Position numbers and translations under genes: made by a program | Notes under the pieces: model-generated | What the model was told of the DNA's origin: nothing | The model's input: the letters and a program-made list of their open reading frames with translations, nothing else | Databases searched by the model: none | Part shown: piece by piece, positions 16,753-26,170 of the stretch | Numbering within the stretch: the stretch's first letter is position 1 | Layout of the letters: every line of letters begins with the position of its first letter | NCBI GenBank assembly: GCA_964544145.1 | Contig: CAZJAT010000017.1 | Location: 1 to 35,688, forward strand | Direction: 5' to 3' | DNA from: CAZJAT01 sp964544145 | GTDB lineage: Bacteria; Hydrothermota; 32-111 | Length of the DNA stretch: 35,688 nucleotides

Positions 16753-17674
16753 GAATGCCCCTTATACTGTAATAAAATTCATCATTCAATTTATCTGCCA
16801 TTATTATTCTCCTCTTCTGCAGCTCATTCATGATATTCAATAAATCATCCATTGCAATATTAAGCTCTGAAGAAATAGATTCAAATGTCAATGGCCTTTT
16901 GCTTATCAATTCAATGACCTTTTGGATGTCTACCATCTCATTCGACACATCAGATAAAAATACCCCCTCAACATCTGCCAAATCACCTATGAGATTTTTA
17001 ATCCTATCCTTATCATCATCATTGATAGGCATTACGCCCGGATAAGCCGGCTTTCTTGTCACAGTATTTATTTGAATCTTGTCAATCCTAATATCATTGA
17101 GGATCTTTCTAAGTTCCAGTATATTGATATTTGAATCATTAATGCCTTTCACAAACATTATTTCAAGATAAATCATTCCCTTGAATTCATGAGAAAAGAT
17201 CTTTAACCCTTCCACTATGTCATTAAATTTGATATTATCAGATGGTTTATTGATTTTCCTGAACATATCCTCATCAAATGCATCAATGCTAGGTAGTATT
17301 ACATCAAAGACCATAATATCCGCTCTCACATCAGGGTATCTCAACATTGAACTATTGGTCACTAATGCTAAAGGGGTTTTTGTTCTTTCCTTCAATCTTG
17401 ATGCTATATAACCAATGTCTTTATTAAGTGTCGGTTCACCTGAACCTGTAAAAGCAATATAATCAATATTTCCCCTGAATGATTTTATAAAACCAATTGT
17501 TTCATTGATAATATCATCAGCATTATCAAAATGCCCCCGTATTTCTGTAAATCTCACTGTATTTCCTAATTCACAATACACACAGTCAAAATTACAGGTC
17601 TTTTTGGGTATAATATCTAAACCTAAAATATTACCCAACCTTCGTGAGGGTACAGGACCAAATATATATTTCAT
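16745..17674 (-). CDS. Radical SAM protein with C-terminal winged-helix-like region
   Basis: 309 residues. The start YIFGPVPSRRLGNILGLDIIP and the cluster motif CNFDCVYC (Cys27, Cys31, Cys34) followed by ELG match the radical SAM group usually annotated as COG0731-like Fe-S oxidoreductases, substrate unknown. FTGSGEPTLN is the SAM-binding glycine motif. The last 60-70 residues look like a small helix-turn-helix (LTFESISSELNIAMDDLLNIMNELQKRRII). There is no Shine-Dalgarno, and a promoter-like -10 lies just before the ATG, so the transcript may be leaderless. It is the first gene of the convoy running to glyA. Confidence 0.92.
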   Translation of the reverse strand: MKYIFGPVPSRRLGNILGLDIIPKKTCNFDCVYCELGNTVRFTEIRGHFDNADDIINETIGFIKSFRGNIDYIAFTGSGEPTLNKDIGYIASRLKERTKTPLALVTNSSMLRYPDVRADIMVFDVILPSIDAFDEDMFRKINKPSDNIKFNDIVEGLKIFSHEFKGMIYLEIMFVKGINDSNINILELRKILNDIRIDKIQINTVTRKPAYPGVMPINDDDKDRIKNLIGDLADVEGVFLSDVSNEMVDIQKVIELISKRPLTFESISSELNIAMDDLLNIMNELQKRRIIMADKLNDEFYYSIRGIHG

Positions 17675-17682
17675 ATTGTATA

Positions 17683-17710
17683 ATATTATCAGATAAAGTT
17701 ATTATGTAAA
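17683..17710 (-). promoter_or_regulatory. Candidate promoter for the radical SAM gene
   Basis: On the minus strand TTTACA (17705-17710) is followed after 16 bases by TAATAT (17683-17688). The predicted start lies about two bases before the ATG at 17674, which would give an essentially leaderless mRNA, in keeping with the absence of a ribosome site. Because the background is AT-rich, chance matches are a concern. Confidence 0.45.
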
Positions 17711-17734
17711 TAGCATAGAATTTGTAATTTTATA

Positions 17735-17755
17735 TGATTATTTTTGAAATAATCA
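17735..17755 (-). terminator. Weak AT-rich hairpin after the histidine kinase
   Basis: A 9-base-pair stem (TGATTATTT / AAATAATCA) with a 3-base loop that includes the stop codon of the histidine kinase gene. Its stem has only one GC pair and no T run follows, so its strength as a terminator is doubtful. Confidence 0.3.
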
Positions 17756-20700
17756 AGCATTATTATTTCTATTAAGTACAGAGCTCAATGTCTCTGCCAA
17801 TATCTTTATTTTGATTGGTTTACCCATTGCAGCATCAATATTGGCATTCCTTCCGCTGAATTCAGCACCATATCCGCTAATCAGAATAATAGGTATGTCC
17901 TTCTTTTTTTCCTTAATAATTGATGCAAGTTCAACACCGGAAATCCCGGGCATTGTTAAATCCGTTATAATAGCATCAAAATTAATTTCCATATTTCTGA
18001 TATTTCTGCTAAACTGTAATGCATTGTTTTCGGTAAATACAAGATAACCTAATTTTTCAAGCATTCTTTTCATCAATTCGGAAACTGATCTGTCATCATC
18101 AATAATTAAGATTTTCTGATTTTCACCTTTTAATAATGGTTTTGCTGCATATTGTTCATTAACTGTATTGATATCAATCTTCTGTTTCGGGAGATATATG
18201 ACTACTGTTGTCCCTTTCCCTATTTCACTCTTTATATCAATTAATCCTTCATGTTCACTGATAATATCATGCACAACCGATAATCCAAGCCCTGTTCCCA
18301 ATTCCGGTTTTTTGGTAGTGAAGAAAGGTTCCCATATATGTTCCAGCGTATTCTTATCCATTCCCTCACCTGTATCATTAACGGATATTTTTACATATTG
18401 GCCTTTCTCCAGTTTTACATTGGTCTTTTTACATTCATCTCTTGATATTATTGAGGAAACGCTCACATTGATTATTCCCCCTTCAGGCATAGCCTGACAT
18501 GAATTTTTTATGAGATTGATGATTATCTGATGAATCTGAGATAATACTGCAAAGATATAAGATTCTTTTTTTTCAAAATATTTATTAATGACAATATTAA
18601 CAGGGATATTTGATTTCATGAAAAATAATACATCATTAATTACATTTTTTAAATCAATCATATGTTTTACATCCTGATTCTTTCTTGTATATCCCAACAT
18701 CTGGTTTACAATTGAATGCCCCATATCAGCTGCTTTCTTTATTTCCAGTATATCCTTATATATTTCACTATTATTATCGCATTCATTGAGTATTATGTCC
18801 GAATATCCCATTATCGGTGTCAGTATATTATTAAAATCATGCGCAATACCGCTTGCAAGTGTACCAACAGTCTCAAGGCGCTGTGACCTCTGCAGCTGTT
18901 CTGATTGATTTTTAATCTCTGTAATATTGGTTATCATGGCCAATGCACCTTCAAATTCTGATTGATTAAATAATGCATTGGTATTTAACAATGTAAATAC
19001 ATCCTTGCCGCTTTTTGTTTTGAATATGAAATCATGGGTTTCATTTTCGCCTTTTTTTCTGTCATTGAATTTGAGCATTGCAATATGCTTTGAATCTCTA
19101 TCCATGAAATCAAATAACTGTCGCCCCATCATCTCATCAATACTGTATTCAAGCATATCAGCCATGGCTTTATTAACAAAAACAGTATATGCATTGCTGT
19201 CTATCATCCAAATACCCTCACTGGCTGTCTCGACAATTGTAGAGTACAGCTCTTCACTTTTTATCAATTGTTCCTCTGCTGCCTTACGCTTAGTGATATC
19301 CATTGTGAATCCATCAATGATAAATGTGCCATCTTCATTTAAATTGCTTATCCTTGCATTCATTGAAAGCCATATTATTGAACCATCTGCTTTTTTTGCC
19401 TGATATTCAAAATGCTCAACTTCACCTTTTTCTTTGATTAGGGCAATGAATTCTTTCCTTCTCTCCGGATTGAGATATAAGTCGTTTCCCAAATCATGGA
19501 AATGTTCAAGTGTTTTTTTTGTATCATTAAAACCCAATATACGTGCCATTGCATAATTCACCTGTAATGACCTTCCCTCTGAATTAGTCCTGAATATACC
19601 TATAGGGGTATTATCAAATAATTCCTTATACTTCATCTCACTATCTATAAGTCTGTTTTCTGATTTCACCCTTTCCTTGATATCCCTTGTTGCTCCTTGA
19701 AGCCCAACAAGATTGCCCTTTTCATCAATAACAACTCGTCCTGTAATCTCAACTGGTATTTCCTCATTATTTTTATTAAGCATTTTTGTTGTAAAATTTA
19801 CACTATCAAATGTTTTATAATGTTTGATCGCCTTAGCAGCCATAATACCTGCCTTGAAGAACTCCTTCCTTGTGAAATGTGCGGCTAAATGCGTGCCTAT
19901 CCATTCTTCAGGATGATACCCTGTCATCCTGTATAGCGAGGGACTTAAGTATGTAAATCTCAATTGCTTATTCATGGACCAAATACAATCAATGGAATTC
20001 TCCGCAAGCAGACGGAATTTCTTCTCACTCTCCTTAATGTTCATCTCTGCTTCATGATGCTCTGTAATATCCCTGAAAACAACGCAGAATGTATCCCTGC
20101 TGCTACCAGGTCTATATACATTACAATGATATGTCCGCTTATTCGGTTTATATGCCATTATAAATTCCTGGGATATACCTGATGCTGCTACCTCGCCATA
20201 TGTTTTAATCCATTGCTTATCAGTGCCGGGCCATACATCATTTATAGTTTTTCCAATGACAGTACTTTTTTCTTTGCCTGTCAGATTCTCATATGCTTTA
20301 TTTATATATTTATATTTACAATTGATAAATACACCTTTATTGTCAAATATGGATTCATACATAACAAAAGCATTCATCATATTGTCAAATATGGATTTCA
20401 GTTCTGCTCTGCTACTGAGCAATTCATTGTCAGCAATCTTCTTATCAGTGATATCCTTGGTAAATCCTAAATAATTATTGTTATCAATCTTTACAGCATC
20501 AATAGACCAGTATCCTATAGTACCGTCTTTTTTAACAAAACGCAGCTCATCATGTGTGCTGCCATTATTAATTAATTTATTAAAACTCTCTATACCAAGA
20601 TATGTATCTTCACTATATGTTATGTCTCTTATACTCATTTTTGTTAATTCTTCACTGGAATAACCGGTTATTCTGCATGCTGCATTATTCACTTCTAGAT

Positions 20701-21142
20701 ATCTACCCTGCTTATCCGCAATAAATACACCATCAGGTGCATTCTCCACATATGCCTGATATTTTTTCATGGTTTCAAGAGTATTTTTGTCTATATATAA
20801 TTTTCTAAGGAACATAATGAATTGCCGGTCTTTTCCATGTGTTTTTGCAATAATGGCACTTACAAGGTCAGAATGCTCTAATCTGGTTTGAACAGATAGT
20901 TCAATAGTCTCATCCGCTGTCTCAATTAATTCACTTAGCAGCTGATGATCAACAATTTTGCCATTTGAGAATATAGTCATTATATCAAAAATATATTTGC
21001 CTTTTAATTGTGATTCGCTTTTTCCTATGATTTTATATGCAATAGAATTTATATTAATAAGCTTAAATGTATTGTCTAAAATCAATGTACCGGTATCACT
21101 ATATCTGGCAAGTATATCAATCACTCTCTCATTAATATTCAA
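17753..21142 (-). CDS. Hybrid sensor histidine kinase with about six PAS domains
   Basis: 1129 residues with no clear transmembrane segment, so probably cytoplasmic. PAS-like domains lie at about 5-115, 125-235, 245-365, 370-490, 498-620 and 628-745. The dimerisation domain has the H-box at His768 (GIAHDFNNILTPIMGYS), an arrangement typical of PAS kinases of the HisKA 'HDFNN' type. The ATPase domain has Asn880 (NLIKNSCQAMPEGG), Asp923 (NDTGEGMD) and the G2 box GTGLGLSVV. A C-terminal receiver (about 1008-1125) has Asp1015/1016, phospho-acceptor Asp1061, Ser1089 and Lys1108. The start is TTG with a GGGGG stretch six bases upstream; no ATG fits the frame. It is transcribed alone between two spacers and has no adjacent response regulator. 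Confidence 0.95.
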   Translation of the reverse strand: MNINERVIDILARYSDTGTLILDNTFKLININSIAYKIIGKSESQLKGKYIFDIMTIFSNGKIVDHQLLSELIETADETIELSVQTRLEHSDLVSAIIAKTHGKDRQFIMFLRKLYIDKNTLETMKKYQAYVENAPDGVFIADKQGRYLEVNNAACRITGYSSEELTKMSIRDITYSEDTYLGIESFNKLINNGSTHDELRFVKKDGTIGYWSIDAVKIDNNNYLGFTKDITDKKIADNELLSSRAELKSIFDNMMNAFVMYESIFDNKGVFINCKYKYINKAYENLTGKEKSTVIGKTINDVWPGTDKQWIKTYGEVAASGISQEFIMAYKPNKRTYHCNVYRPGSSRDTFCVVFRDITEHHEAEMNIKESEKKFRLLAENSIDCIWSMNKQLRFTYLSPSLYRMTGYHPEEWIGTHLAAHFTRKEFFKAGIMAAKAIKHYKTFDSVNFTTKMLNKNNEEIPVEITGRVVIDEKGNLVGLQGATRDIKERVKSENRLIDSEMKYKELFDNTPIGIFRTNSEGRSLQVNYAMARILGFNDTKKTLEHFHDLGNDLYLNPERRKEFIALIKEKGEVEHFEYQAKKADGSIIWLSMNARISNLNEDGTFIIDGFTMDITKRKAAEEQLIKSEELYSTIVETASEGIWMIDSNAYTVFVNKAMADMLEYSIDEMMGRQLFDFMDRDSKHIAMLKFNDRKKGENETHDFIFKTKSGKDVFTLLNTNALFNQSEFEGALAMITNITEIKNQSEQLQRSQRLETVGTLASGIAHDFNNILTPIMGYSDIILNECDNNSEIYKDILEIKKAADMGHSIVNQMLGYTRKNQDVKHMIDLKNVINDVLFFMKSNIPVNIVINKYFEKKESYIFAVLSQIHQIIINLIKNSCQAMPEGGIINVSVSSIISRDECKKTNVKLEKGQYVKISVNDTGEGMDKNTLEHIWEPFFTTKKPELGTGLGLSVVHDIISEHEGLIDIKSEIGKGTTVVIYLPKQKIDINTVNEQYAAKPLLKGENQKILIIDDDRSVSELMKRMLEKLGYLVFTENNALQFSRNIRNMEINFDAIITDLTMPGISGVELASIIKEKKKDIPIILISGYGAEFSGRNANIDAAMGKPIKIKILAETLSSVLNRNNNA

Positions 21143-21253
21143 ATGACCCCCAAATGAATCATGCTATAATAATTTATCATATCCTTGATATTTATATGTG
21201 TCAATAAACTCAATGCATATTGCATTATATCTATTTTTACCTATAATTATATT
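21143..21253. promoter_or_regulatory. Divergent intergenic region
   Basis: 111 bases between the minus-strand histidine kinase and the plus-strand lipoprotein; it must hold both promoters. For the kinase a TATTAT box on the minus strand (21166-21171) would give a leader of about 17 bases containing GGGGG, but no good -35 is seen. The lipoprotein promoter is listed separately. Confidence 0.5.
21220..21247 (+). promoter_or_regulatory. Candidate promoter of the plus-strand lipoprotein
   Basis: TATAAT at 21242-21247 with TTGCAT (three of six matches to consensus) 16 bases upstream at 21220-21225. The expected first transcribed base falls on or next to the A of the ATG at 21254, and no ribosome binding site is visible, so a leaderless mRNA is plausible. 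Confidence 0.5.
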
Positions 21254-21808
21254 ATGAGAAAATTCATATTCACACTTATTGTCATATTATTATTGAGCAG
21301 CTGCACAAGTATTGAAAGTACATACAGGAAAGAAGCTATAATACTGATTGATCAATTTAATGGAAATATCAATGAATTAACAGATATATATAATAACCTT
21401 AATAATCACACAACAGTTGAGAAACAAATAACAGATATCCAGTCAAATCTCTATGAAGTAAAATTGCAGCTATTATCCATGCATACTCCCAATAAGGAAG
21501 AATATTTAATGTTTCAGAATGATTTCCTTAAAGCCATTGAAGAATTTGAACTGCTTACATATAAACTATCGGGATTAGCAACACTTCTAAACAGTAAAGA
21601 TGACTATAAACTCAGTGGAAACACATTCACATCGCAGACAAAGAAGATAAAAAGTAAAAAGAGTGTTGTTGAGAATCTTATTTCTATTCAGGAAGAAGAT
21701 ATCAGAAGAACAATTCTCAATTGCAGGGATATGCTGACACGCCTGAAAAAATCCTCAGCATTTATTACTGACATCAAATTGGTTTTTCCGGAATTCATTC
21801 TTTACTGA
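21254..21808 (+). CDS. Small helical lipoprotein, unknown function
   Basis: 184 residues; the only plus-strand gene. MRKFIFTLIVILLLSSCTSIES is a classic lipoprotein signal peptide, with the lipidated Cys in LSSC. The rest is polar and helical with heptad-like spacing (ELTDIYNNLNNHTTVEKQITDIQSN..), suggesting a coiled coil. I recognise no family. The ATG at 21254 is chosen because it starts the signal peptide; the frame extends upstream without features. Its TGA stop directly abuts the stop codon of the convergent DUF1614 gene. Confidence 0.8.
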   Translation: MRKFIFTLIVILLLSSCTSIESTYRKEAIILIDQFNGNINELTDIYNNLNNHTTVEKQITDIQSNLYEVKLQLLSMHTPNKEEYLMFQNDFLKAIEEFELLTYKLSGLATLLNSKDDYKLSGNTFTSQTKKIKSKKSVVENLISIQEEDIRRTILNCRDMLTRLKKSSAFITDIKLVFPEFILY

Positions 21809-22456
21809 TTAAAGTATAAAAGCTGCGATTATACCCACAAAGAATAATGAATCAAACACCCCTGCACCGCCTATACTGAATACACCTGTCCCAAGCCGGT
21901 CTATATGCTTTAAATGCATGATATCTGCACCCATAAGAATACCCCAAGTCCCTGACACAAATGCATATGCTGCACGCATCTCTACTGAGCAAAATAAATA
22001 TGATATTATCACTGTGACAATAAGGGGTAAAATAAAATAGATTTTAATCCCTGAGTGCTTAACAGGTTTAGATGAAAAATAGGAAACAATTGATACAATC
22101 ACAATGCCGGGTATCAAAGACGGAATGTGAATGACTGATAATAATTTCAAACTCATTAAAACAGGTATAATTGCTCCCCCCACATTAACAGCAATAATCG
22201 CTGATTTTATATTATCCTTGAAAAGCGGAAAATAATTTTTTTCATATATTACTGTGCTGACTTTTTTTCTATATACAGGTATATTAATGGTGCTGAATAT
22301 TAGTACTCCCGCAAAGTACAACACCATCTGCAAGGTGCTTAGTCCCATATTGCTGAATGCAGTATTAATTACATTAAACTGTATCATTATCAACAATACG
22401 GGTATCAGTACAATCAGAATTATAAATAATATTATCGGCAATGGAAAATACAGCAT
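21809..22456 (-). CDS. DUF1614 family membrane protein
   Basis: 215 residues, about seven hydrophobic helices. The C-terminal motifs GTWGILMGADIMHL and FSIGGAGVFDSLFFVGIIAAF match what I remember of DUF1614, a family of unknown function in archaea and anaerobic bacteria. GAGGTGAT precedes the ATG and lies within the end of the DUF401 gene, one base away, so the two are likely a functional pair. It ends the long convoy, abutting the plus-strand lipoprotein with no terminator visible. Confidence 0.85.
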   Translation of the reverse strand: MLYFPLPIILFIILIVLIPVLLIMIQFNVINTAFSNMGLSTLQMVLYFAGVLIFSTINIPVYRKKVSTVIYEKNYFPLFKDNIKSAIIAVNVGGAIIPVLMSLKLLSVIHIPSLIPGIVIVSIVSYFSSKPVKHSGIKIYFILPLIVTVIISYLFCSVEMRAAYAFVSGTWGILMGADIMHLKHIDRLGTGVFSIGGAGVFDSLFFVGIIAAFIL

Positions 22457-22457
22457 A

Positions 22458-23660
22458 TCACCTCAGAATAATGTAAATAATAACGGGTATTATAAGAATA
22501 GGTATAGCCGATGGTATTAAATATTTATAAACCTTATTAAGGTCTGCCTTATAATATTCCTTTGTAAGAGAAAGACATAGATGTGCGGGCGATATAAGTA
22601 TACCCGCAAATCCCGAAGCATAAAACATGACTAATTTTATCATGTCAACCTGTCCATTTATCATAAGAAGGGGAATTAAAACAGGTAATGCTATTCCTAC
22701 ATATCCTTGATTTATACCTGTGAGAAAACCCACTATAAATGGAAGTATTATTATTATCAGCACAGATAAATAAGCTTCATGTCTAAAGGAATCAACAAAC
22801 AATATCAATGCCTGTGATTCCTGAAGCACTTCCTTGAATATGACTAATCCTAAAATAAGGAGCAATGCTTCAAGACTCATACTCTTGATAAGATAAATAA
22901 ATTTCTTTCTCCATCTTATTTTTAGGGATAGCCAATATATGAATACAGTAAAGAGAACAATATATTCTGTCCTCAAAGTGCTTGAAAGCAATAGTATAAT
23001 AATAAGCAATATAGGCCATATACCGCTGAAGAAGTCTTTTGCTGCATGAGCAAGACTCATATTTCTCTGGTTTTTTACTCCCGGAATCCTTGAAATCACT
23101 ATAATACCCATAATAAGAGCAACAAATGTCAGATAGAACTGATACTGCACAATCAGCCTTATAGGTATGTCCAGTAATGATGCAGTAAGTATCATACCCG
23201 GATACAATGGCCATGAATATTCCCATATATGTCTAAACCAAAAATTAACATAGGTTTTCATTTCCGGACTAATTGAGAGTTTATCTCCAATCTCATCTAC
23301 AATTGGAGCAGGTAGCATTGCGCCGCCAGGCATGGGAAGTAATCCGATAATCATAGGCGGCACTATCATTGCCGCCTTTAAATTTGGAAATAGATTCATC
23401 ACCCCATTCAGCATACGTTTAAGATGATATTCCTTCATCAGTGAAGCCATCAGAAACACAGAATATATTATTATTATCAATCTCAATGTCAAACTGCTGA
23501 AAATAGAATTTATAAATACAATCGGCAAATCCACATAATCCCCCATGAACATCAGACCTGTTATCAGAGCTGACAGAAGAAGCACAACCCCAATAGTCAT
23601 CTTTTTCCTTATAAGCAGAATCATCAGTGCAATGAGTAGAATTATACGGATTATATTCAT
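22458..23660 (-). CDS. DUF401 family permease-like membrane protein
   Basis: 400 residues, ten or more hydrophobic helices. The stretch GLLPMPGGAMLPAPIVDEIG followed by FWFRHIWEYSWPLYPG is the hallmark of DUF401, which is distantly related to the ion-transporter superfamily and is of unknown substrate. The start codon shares one base with the stop of the SPFH gene (TAATG). There is no strong ribosome site, so translation is probably coupled to SPFH. It is paired with DUF1614. Confidence 0.88.
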   Translation of the reverse strand: MNIIRIILLIALMILLIRKKMTIGVVLLLSALITGLMFMGDYVDLPIVFINSIFSSLTLRLIIIIYSVFLMASLMKEYHLKRMLNGVMNLFPNLKAAMIVPPMIIGLLPMPGGAMLPAPIVDEIGDKLSISPEMKTYVNFWFRHIWEYSWPLYPGMILTASLLDIPIRLIVQYQFYLTFVALIMGIIVISRIPGVKNQRNMSLAHAAKDFFSGIWPILLIIILLLSSTLRTEYIVLFTVFIYWLSLKIRWRKKFIYLIKSMSLEALLLILGLVIFKEVLQESQALILFVDSFRHEAYLSVLIIIILPFIVGFLTGINQGYVGIALPVLIPLLMINGQVDMIKLVMFYASGFAGILISPAHLCLSLTKEYYKADLNKVYKYLIPSAIPILIIPVIIYIILR

Positions 23661-24565
23661 TATTGACCCATATTTATCAGAGGAGTAAGATTCTGATCAA
23701 ATGGCAGTATAACTGTACGAGTTCCATCACTCTGCAGTACTTCTTTCAAATTCTGAATATAATACCATTGCAGATACTGCGTTGACAATGATGCTCTTAT
23801 TGTTTTATTTGCTAATGCAATACCTTCAGCTTCAATTAATCTTCTTTCTTTTTCTTTCTCTTCCTTTTGAAGCACATACTGCATCTTCTGAGCATCCTGC
23901 TCTGCTGCGATTTTATCATCAATTGCATTCTTTACCTTTTGAGGAAGCACAATATTCCTTAATAGTATCCTGTCAACGATCACTCCCTTTTCCTTCAAAT
24001 TGCTGTACAGATTCTCAAAAATATTATCCGTCAATTCATTTCTCTTTGTAGAATAGATGTCTGTTACATTATAATCAACAGCTGCATCCCTTATAGCTGT
24101 TCTTATTGCAGGACGCACTATTTTACTTACATAATCAGGACCAATTGTCTCATATAGATTTGCAGCTTCAACAGCATCAAGAGCATACCAAACTGTAAGA
24201 TCCAATTTAATTGATAAACCATCCTTTGTTAAGGCAGTTATGGCATCATCACCCTTCTTTAAGCCCTCTTCAGATAATGATGACATCGTGTACTCCTGAG
24301 TCCTTACTGTCAGCTGGCTTACATTAACAATTGGAATTACAAAATGTATACCACTCTGCAGTATTCTGTTCTGCACCTTTCCCAATAAGACCTGAACACC
24401 AACATGTCCTGGAGGAATAATGCGTAATGAACTCACGAATAAAACAAGAACCAAGACTATAATACTGATAATTGATACCATTTTCTTGTTTATCTTGAGT
24501 TGTGGAGCCAATTTAATGTAGAATATTGCTCCTGCAATTAATATAAGAACTATAAACGGAATCAT
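23660..24565 (-). CDS. SPFH/prohibitin-family membrane protein
   Basis: 301 residues. Two N-terminal hydrophobic segments (about 2-18 and 29-45) are followed by IPPGHVGVQVLLGKVQ, the start of the SPFH (band 7) domain, then an Ala/Glu/Lys-rich coiled coil (about 215-255, KIAAEQDAQKMQYVLQKEEKEK) and LQYIQNLKEV-like tail motifs of prohibitins. Such proteins form ring scaffolds in the inner membrane, often protecting proteases or transporters. The ATG has AGGAGGAAT upstream and shares ATGA with the recX stop. It could organise the DUF401/DUF1614 proteins encoded next. Confidence 0.93.
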   Translation of the reverse strand: MIPFIVLILIAGAIFYIKLAPQLKINKKMVSIISIIVLVLVLFVSSLRIIPPGHVGVQVLLGKVQNRILQSGIHFVIPIVNVSQLTVRTQEYTMSSLSEEGLKKGDDAITALTKDGLSIKLDLTVWYALDAVEAANLYETIGPDYVSKIVRPAIRTAIRDAAVDYNVTDIYSTKRNELTDNIFENLYSNLKEKGVIVDRILLRNIVLPQKVKNAIDDKIAAEQDAQKMQYVLQKEEKEKERRLIEAEGIALANKTIRASLSTQYLQWYYIQNLKEVLQSDGTRTVILPFDQNLTPLINMGQ

Positions 24566-25170
24566 GATTCCTCCTCGTTAAAATTTTTAAATGCTTTTTT
24601 TACAATATTATATGAAAAACCCTTTCTCGAAAGATATATCATTATCTGTTCTTCACTTTTACGGTTTGTTATTTTTTTTATTATCTTTTCTGCAATTTTA
24701 AGTTCATCAGCTTCACTTAGTAATGAGTCTGCAATATCTGAGTTCTCTTTACTGAATTGCTTTTTGTATATTTTAATTTTAATCTCCCGTAAGGAATATT
24801 TAGCTGACTGAAGCAGATAGTTTATATAATTTTCAATAAATCTCCTCTCATTGAGAAAATCCATATCCTTCAAATATTCCACAATTTCCTTAATCGTATT
24901 TTCAGGTACATCTCTTTTTAAAAGCTTATCATATATCTGCTTTTCTGTATAATCCTTTCTGGATAAAATACTGAGTGTATAATCTAATGATTTCTTATAG
25001 AAAAGCTTTTTCTCTAGTTTTATCAGTTCATCATCTGAGATTTCAATGTCAGCAAAAATGCCGTTCTCTTCAAGAAAACGGCATTCGCATGTGAATTTGT
25101 ATATTTCATCAATAAAGACATTACATCTTTTATTGTTCTTCGCTGTCCTCGTTATCTTCGATATTTTCAT
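24562..25170 (-). CDS. recX: RecA regulatory protein RecX
   Basis: 202 residues; binds RecA filaments and modulates strand exchange. The three RecX three-helix repeats are visible, with DYTEKQIYDKLLKRDVPENTIKEIVEYLKDMDFLNERRFIENYI as the central region. The N-terminus MKISKITRTAKNNKRCNVFIDE is typical, supporting the ATG at 25170 even though its ribosome site is weak (GGGAATAAATATAA). It overlaps the 3' end of recA by 41 bases, the usual recA-recX arrangement. Confidence 0.93.
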   Translation of the reverse strand: MKISKITRTAKNNKRCNVFIDEIYKFTCECRFLEENGIFADIEISDDELIKLEKKLFYKKSLDYTLSILSRKDYTEKQIYDKLLKRDVPENTIKEIVEYLKDMDFLNERRFIENYINYLLQSAKYSLREIKIKIYKKQFSKENSDIADSLLSEADELKIAEKIIKKITNRKSEEQIMIYLSRKGFSYNIVKKAFKNFNEEES

Positions 25171-26158
25171 TTATATTTATTCCCATTGCCTTCTTTATTT
25201 TCTCTTCAACCTCATTAGCAATAGCAGGATTTTCTTTTAGATATATTCTTGTATTCTCCCTACCCTGACCTATTCTATCATCACCATAGGAATACCATGC
25301 ACCGCTCTTTTTTATAATCTCTAATGATGCACCTATATCAAGGATCTCACCTTCTTTTGATACACCTTCACCAAAGTATATCGTTATCAATGCCTTTTTG
25401 AAAGGAGGTGCCAGTTTATTCTTTACAACCTTAACCTCAACTTGATTTCCTATATCTGTATCACCCTGTTTCACTGAGGAAACCCTTCTTACCTGCAATC
25501 GAATGGATGAGTGAAACTTCAATGCAAGTCCTCCCGGAGTGGTCATTGGGTTGCCGAACATAACACCTATCTTGAATCTTACCTGATTGATAAAGATAAC
25601 ACATGTCTTTGATCTGCTGATAACAGCCGTTAGTTTCCTTAATGCCTGAGACATAAGCCGTGCCTGCAGACCCATATGTGAATCTCCCATATCACCTTCA
25701 ATTTCTGCTTTGGGTACCAAAGCAGCTACTGAATCAATGACTACAAGATCTACACTTCCGCTTCTAACAAGCATTTCAGCTATTTCAAGTGCCTGCTCAC
25801 CAGCATCTGGCTGTGAAACATACAGATTATCTATATCAACACCTAGTTTTCTTGCATAAACAGAATCAAGAGCATGTTCCGCATCAATAAAAGCTGCAAT
25901 GCCACCCTTTTTCTGGGCTTCTGCTATTGCCTGTAATGCTAATGTTGTTTTACCTGATGCTTCTGCACCGAAAATCTCTACAATACGGCCCCTTGCATAT
26001 CCCCCAATACCTAGCGCAGAATCAATAGAAAGAGAACCGCTTGAGATAACATCAGCAGTAACTGAGGATTGTTCTCCAAGACGCATAACTGCGCCCTTGC
26101 CATATTGTTTTTCAATCTGCTTTAATGCCATTTCCAATGATTTTTCTTTTTCATTCAT
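25130..26158 (-). CDS. recA: RecA recombinase
   Basis: 342 residues, close to the usual length. Walker A is GAEASGKT at 64-71, one residue different from the common GPESSGKT. Walker B LVVIDSVAALVP, the L2-region MFGNPMTTPGG, and the acidic C-terminal tail (NENIEDNEDSEEQ) are all present. It drives homologous recombination and the SOS response. GGGAG lies eight bases before the ATG and 12 bases separate it from thpR, so it is transcribed within the convoy. No LexA-type box was recognised in front of it. Confidence 0.99.
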   Translation of the reverse strand: MNEKEKSLEMALKQIEKQYGKGAVMRLGEQSSVTADVISSGSLSIDSALGIGGYARGRIVEIFGAEASGKTTLALQAIAEAQKKGGIAAFIDAEHALDSVYARKLGVDIDNLYVSQPDAGEQALEIAEMLVRSGSVDLVVIDSVAALVPKAEIEGDMGDSHMGLQARLMSQALRKLTAVISRSKTCVIFINQVRFKIGVMFGNPMTTPGGLALKFHSSIRLQVRRVSSVKQGDTDIGNQVEVKVVKNKLAPPFKKALITIYFGEGVSKEGEILDIGASLEIIKKSGAWYSYGDDRIGQGRENTRIYLKENPAIANEVEEKIKKAMGININENIEDNEDSEEQ

Positions 26159-26170
26159 ACTGAAACTCCC

